Positions 13,800 through 16,356 of a DNA stretch of 16,356 nt are shown piece after piece. Within the stretch, counting starts at the first letter, position 1. Each line of letters begins with the position of its first letter. The stretch comes from Solirubrobacteraceae bacterium (GTDB lineage Bacteria > Actinomycetota > Thermoleophilia > Solirubrobacterales > Solirubrobacteraceae), in NCBI GenBank assembly GCA_019683665.1, contig JADGIB010000046.1, positions 1 through 16,356 on the forward strand, written 5' to 3'. The notes beneath the pieces are model-generated. The model saw only the letters and a program-made list of their open reading frames with translations, was not told where the DNA came from and made no database searches. The translations under genes were made by a program, and so were the position numbers.

Positions 13800-14804
13800 A
13801 TGCCGGGGATGCAGGCGCCCCTGCTCGACGACTGGCTCGCCCGCCGCACCTACGACGCGGCGGACTACCCGCTCGACCGCCTGCTGGCGGCCAAGCGGGA
13901 GACGATCAGCGTGATCCTGCCGGCGAAGGAGTGCGCGGACACGCTCCCGCCCCTGCTCGACCACCTCGCGCAGCTGTGCGCCGCGGGGCTCGTCGACGAG
14001 GTCCTCGTCGTCGACGCCGCCTCGCAGGACGGCACCGCCGAGGTCGCCGCCCGCCACGGCGCCCGGGTCGCCCAGGAGGACGCGCTGCTGCCCGAGTACG
14101 GGCCGGCGCTCGGCAAGGGCGACGCGATGTGGCGCGGGCTGTCGGCGACGAGCGGCGAGATCGTCGCCTTCCTGGACGCGGACTCGACCGGCGTCGGGCT
14201 GGAGTTCGTCGCCGGCGTCCTCGGCCCGATCGTCTGCCACCCGGAGCTCGCGTTCGTCAAGGGCGCGTTCGCGCGGCCGTTCCTCCCCGATGGCGGCGGG
14301 CCGCCGGTCCCCGACGGCGGCGGCCGCGTCACCGAGCTGGCCGCGCGCCCGCTCATCAACCTCCACGTCCCGGAGCTGGCCGGGTTCGCCCAGCCGCTGG
14401 CGGGCGAGGTGGCGGCCCGGCGGTCGCTGCTGGAGCAGCTCCCGTTCCCGGCCGGCTACGGCGTCGAGATCGGAATGCTCATCGACGCGCTGCGCACCGT
14501 CGGCCTCGACGCGCTCGCCCAGGTCCGCCTCGGGACGCGCCAGAACCGCCACCAGCCGCTGCGCGCGCTCGGCGCGATGGCCTACGCGGTGCTCGTCGCC
14601 GCCGAGCGCCGGCTCGGGCGCGACCCCCAGCCGGGCCCGTACCTGCTCCCGTTCGACGAGGAGCCGGTGCGCCGCGTCGCCGTCGACGAGCGCCCGCCGC
14701 TGCGGGCGATTGGGCGCGGCGCCGCGCGGGGAGATGACGGGCCATGGCCCGGATCACCGCCTACCGCGACGGACCCTTCCTCGTACGCGGGCCGTTCACG
14801 CTGA
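13800..14804 (+). CDS. gpgS: Glucosyl-3-phosphoglycerate synthase (GT81), GpgS
   Basis: 334 residues. Transfers a sugar from a nucleotide donor (UDP-glucose in mycobacterial GpgS) to 3-phosphoglycerate, the first step to glucosylglycerate and methylglucose polysaccharides. GT-A fold marks: ISVILPAKE near 36, VDEVLVVDAASQDGT near 65, GPALGKGDAMWRGLSATSG near 101, metal-binding D126-A-D128, GGGRVTELAARPL near 174, PLAGEVAARRSLL near 200, FPAGYGVEIGMLIDAL near 217, and RLGTRQNRHQPL near 243. The order matches mycobacterial GpgS. Rubrobacter has a related mannosyl enzyme, so the donor sugar is not certain. After the expected end (RPPLRAIGR) about 28 residues follow in a frame that overlaps the CDGSH gene by 61 nt; this tail resembles nothing I know and may be incidental read-through. 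Start ATG 13800 is 7 nt after TAGGTT; ATG 13809 is an alternative. Confidence 0.9.
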   Translation: MPGMQAPLLDDWLARRTYDAADYPLDRLLAAKRETISVILPAKECADTLPPLLDHLAQLCAAGLVDEVLVVDAASQDGTAEVAARHGARVAQEDALLPEYGPALGKGDAMWRGLSATSGEIVAFLDADSTGVGLEFVAGVLGPIVCHPELAFVKGAFARPFLPDGGGPPVPDGGGRVTELAARPLINLHVPELAGFAQPLAGEVAARRSLLEQLPFPAGYGVEIGMLIDALRTVGLDALAQVRLGTRQNRHQPLRALGAMAYAVLVAAERRLGRDPQPGPYLLPFDEEPVRRVAVDERPPLRAIGRGAARGDDGPWPGSPPTATDPSSYAGRSR

Positions 14805-14965
14805 CCGACCAGGACGGCAACGAGATCGAGATCGGGCGCGAGACCGTCGCCCTGTGCCGGTGCGGCAAGTCGCGCATCCGGCCGTTCTGCGACGGCACCC
14901 ACAAGCTCGTGCGCTTCCGCGCGCCCAGCGGCCCGGAGCGCCGCGGGCGGGCGGCCGCCGACTGA
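14744..14965 (+). CDS. CDGSH-type [2Fe-2S] protein
   Basis: 73 residues. One CDGSH domain with all four cluster ligands: CRCGKSRIRPFCDGTH (about residues 38-53) fits C-x-C-x2-S-x3-P-x-C-D-G-T-H, giving three Cys and one His for a 2Fe-2S cluster. The N-terminal part FLVRGPFTLTDQDGNEI is typical of the small bacterial MitoNEET-like proteins, which act in redox or Fe-S transfer with unknown partners. It is cytoplasmic, with no signal or anchor. The start ATG at 14744 has GGGAG about 10 nt upstream. It begins inside the tail of gpgS. In other actinobacteria I remember such genes beside the heme-oxygenase-like iron enzyme that here lies at the right edge of the window, about 1 kb away. Confidence 0.92.
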   Translation: MARITAYRDGPFLVRGPFTLTDQDGNEIEIGRETVALCRCGKSRIRPFCDGTHKLVRFRAPSGPERRGRAAAD

Positions 14966-14981
14966 GGCGGCGCGGCCCGCC
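14946..14981. terminator. Nested hairpin between convergent genes
   Basis: Outer arms GGCGGGC (14946-14952) and GCCCGCC (14975-14981), inner arms GCCGCC (14954-14959) and GGCGGC (14966-14971) around a GACTGA loop that contains the stop codon of the CDGSH gene. It lies where transcripts from both sides end and would form a long stem on either strand. No T-tract follows. A bidirectional terminator is plausible. Confidence 0.45.
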
Positions 14982-15985
14982 TACGCGCGCAGGGCGCCGT
15001 CGGCGAACCCGGCCGCGAAGATCGACGGCGCGCCGCCGGTGTGCCACAGGACGACGGGCCCGTCGAGCTCGCCGGCGCGGGCGCGGGCGACGACGCCGGC
15101 CAGCGCCTTGCCCGAGTAGACCGGGTCGAAGACGAGGCCCTCGAGGCGGCCCGCGAGCGCGATCGCTTCGGCCGCCGCGCCGGTGAAGGCGCCGTAGCCG
15201 GCGCCGATCTGGTCGTCGGGGAGCGCGAGCGCGGCCGGGTCGAGCCGGACGCCGGCGCCGAGCAGCGCGGCCGCCTCGTTCGCGATCCGGGCGACGGCCG
15301 CGGGGACGTCGTCGTACAGGCGCCCGACCTCGAGGCCGACCGGCGCCGGCCCGCGGCCGTGGAGCGCGTGGCCGAGCGCGAGCCCGGCGTGGGTGCCGCC
15401 CGACGTCGAGGCGTGGAACAGGTGCGCGGCCTCGACGCCGGCCGCGTCGAGCTGGTCGAGCAGCTCGCCGTAGGCGGCGACGAAGCCGAGCGCGCCGAGC
15501 GGGGTCGAGCCGCCGGCGGGCAGGACGAGCGGGCGGCGGCCCTCGTCGCGCAGCCGCGCGGCGAGCGCGTCGAGCGCGGCGGCGAGCCCGGCCCAGTCCT
15601 CGACCCCGGCGACGTGGACGCGGGCGCCGAACAGGCGGTCGAGCAGCAGGTTGCCGGTCGGCGGCCCGGCCGGCGCGTCGCCGCGCAGGAGCAGGTGCGC
15701 CTCCAGGCCGAGCGCGGCGGCGGCCGCCGCGGTCGCGCGGCAGTGGTTGGACTGGGCGGCGCCGACGGTCACGACGCAGTCGGCGCCCTCGGCGAGCGCC
15801 GCGCCGAGCGTGAGCTCGAGCTTGCGCGCCTTGTTGCCGGCCAGGCCGATCGAGCCGACGTCGTCGCGCTTGAGCCACAGGTCGACGCCGAGCGCGGCCG
15901 ACAGCCGCGGCGCCGGGTGCAGCGGGCTCGGCCGGCTCATGAGCGGCGCGCGCGGCCGGTCGGCCAGCGCCTGCGCCCACCCCAT
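14981..15985 (-). CDS. PLP-dependent D-cysteine desulfhydrase / ACC deaminase family enzyme
   Basis: 334 residues, fold type II PLP enzyme. LWLKRDDVGSIGLAGNKARKLEL places the PLP lysine at K52. GAAQSNHCRATAAAAAALGL near 78 carries the SNH motif next to the cofactor. STSGGTHAGLALGHAL near 190 is the phosphate-binding type loop, and FDPVYSGKALAGV plus LWHTGGAPSIFA form the C-terminal region. The pattern is closest to D-cysteine desulfhydrase (D-cysteine to pyruvate, H2S and ammonia). ACC deaminase and L-cysteate sulfo-lyase (CuyA) belong to the same family and cannot be excluded by eye. A sulfur role would fit the locus. Start ATG 15985 shares one base with the upstream stop (TGATG), so it is coupled to the iron enzyme gene; the longer open frame to 16105 lies inside that gene and is rejected. 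Confidence 0.85.
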   Translation of the reverse strand: MGWAQALADRPRAPLMSRPSPLHPAPRLSAALGVDLWLKRDDVGSIGLAGNKARKLELTLGAALAEGADCVVTVGAAQSNHCRATAAAAAALGLEAHLLLRGDAPAGPPTGNLLLDRLFGARVHVAGVEDWAGLAAALDALAARLRDEGRRPLVLPAGGSTPLGALGFVAAYGELLDQLDAAGVEAAHLFHASTSGGTHAGLALGHALHGRGPAPVGLEVGRLYDDVPAAVARIANEAAALLGAGVRLDPAALALPDDQIGAGYGAFTGAAAEAIALAGRLEGLVFDPVYSGKALAGVVARARAGELDGPVVLWHTGGAPSIFAAGFADGALRA

Positions 15986-16356
15986 CAGGCCGGCACCGCC
16001 CGGTCGGCGAGGGGGACCCGCAGCGACGACGCGCCGCGCTCCCAGGCGGCGAGGACGCCGGCGGCCCAGTCGGCCTCGACGCGGGCCAGGCAGCGCGCGC
16101 CCCACAGGACGTCGCCGGCCAGCGCCGGGTCCTGGCGCACGAGCCCGCCGGCGAGGTCGACGGCGGCGACCGCCTCGTGGACGGCGTCGGCCTCGACGTG
16201 CTCGTCGAAGAACTCGGTCGCGTCCCCGCCGAGGCCGAGGCGGCGCAGCCCGTCCCCGTAGCGGCGGTTCGGCAGCGAGGAGGTCATCTCGAACAGCGCC
16301 AGGTGACCGACGATGGCCCCGCGCAGGCGCCGGTGCAGGCCGCAGAGCGACATGAG
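15985..16356 (-). CDS. Heme-oxygenase-like iron-containing redox enzyme (5' part missing)
   Basis: Only the last 123 residues are visible; the reading frame is still open at the window edge, and the ATG at 16353 is internal, because the preceding codon and the family pattern continue. Recognisable stretches are LHRRLRGAIVGHLALFEMTSSLPNRRY (first part) and FFDEHVEADAVHE, with His and Glu residues that bind the iron centre in heme-oxygenase-like non-heme iron proteins of the PF14518 family. Helical throughout, cytoplasmic. The reaction is unknown for most members. Its stop overlaps the start of the PLP enzyme gene by 1 nt, so both are probably made from one mRNA beginning outside the window. 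Confidence 0.75.
   Translation of the reverse strand, partial: LMSLCGLHRRLRGAIVGHLALFEMTSSLPNRRYGDGLRRLGLGGDATEFFDEHVEADAVHEAVAAVDLAGGLVRQDPALAGDVLWGARCLARVEADWAAGVLAAWERGASSLRVPLADRAVPA

Noticed and set aside
15986..16105. Extension of the PLP enzyme to a start at 16105
   Set aside because: The added 40 residues are Arg/Gly/Pro-rich and lie inside the iron enzyme gene in another frame. ATG 15985 gives the normal family N-terminus and a TGATG junction.
16353..16356. ATG at 16353 as true start of the iron-containing redox enzyme
   Set aside because: The frame is open to the window edge, and family members have a longer N-terminal part including more iron-binding residues, so the gene is treated as truncated by the window.
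1..16356. Search by eye for CRISPR arrays, tRNAs, rRNAs, IS ends, integrase or attachment sites
   Set aside because: No regularly spaced repeats, cloverleaf-like segments or transposase/integrase motifs were found; gene packing leaves almost no room for them.

Overview
The window is very GC-rich, with coding regions that start mostly at ATG or GTG. It reads as a chromosome segment of a high-GC actinobacterium. The double-length ThyX, GpgS, DrrAB-type exporter and cysteine-free Rrf2 regulator would fit a Thermoleophilia/Solirubrobacterales-like organism, but that placement is inference. No mobile element, CRISPR array, tRNA or rRNA was seen. Coding density is extreme: no gap exceeds about 145 bp, and many genes meet by ATGA or 1-11 nt overlaps.

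Positions 1-12100 are dominated by sulfur acquisition. At the left, two divergent units share a 61-bp promoter region. The minus-strand unit holds an SfnB-family flavin monooxygenase followed by a DszC-like flavin monooxygenase that is cut by the window edge. The plus-strand unit holds an NAD(P)H:flavin reductase followed by a second SfnB-family protein. A DrrAB-type ABC exporter (minus strand) interrupts the block. It is followed by an Rrf2-family regulator without cysteines, a molybdopterin sulfite-oxidase-type enzyme, the alkanesulfonate monooxygenase SsuD, and a complete sulfate importer (sbp-cysT-cysW-cysA). Together these could import sulfate, release sulfite from sulfonates or sulfones with reduced flavin, and oxidise excess sulfite.

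The most interesting signal is non-coding. A degenerate inverted repeat with half-site close to GACTTTGKTGGC recurs in all four promoter regions that drive sulfur genes: sfnB/flavin reductase, sulfite oxidase, ssuD and sbp. I did not find it in front of the other genes. In three of the four cases it overlaps or touches a candidate -10 box. This looks like the operator of a local sulfur regulon, and the Rrf2 protein encoded in its middle is the obvious candidate regulator.

Positions 12221-14965 (plus strand) hold a double-length ThyX-family protein with two degenerate ThyX signatures, glucosyl-3-phosphoglycerate synthase, and a small CDGSH iron-sulfur protein. Positions 14981-16356 (minus strand) hold a PLP enzyme of the D-cysteine desulfhydrase/ACC deaminase family, preceded by a heme-oxygenase-like iron-containing redox enzyme that is cut by the right edge. 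Several genes have a TANNNT box 7-11 nt before the start codon and no Shine-Dalgarno sequence, suggesting leaderless or nearly leaderless transcripts.
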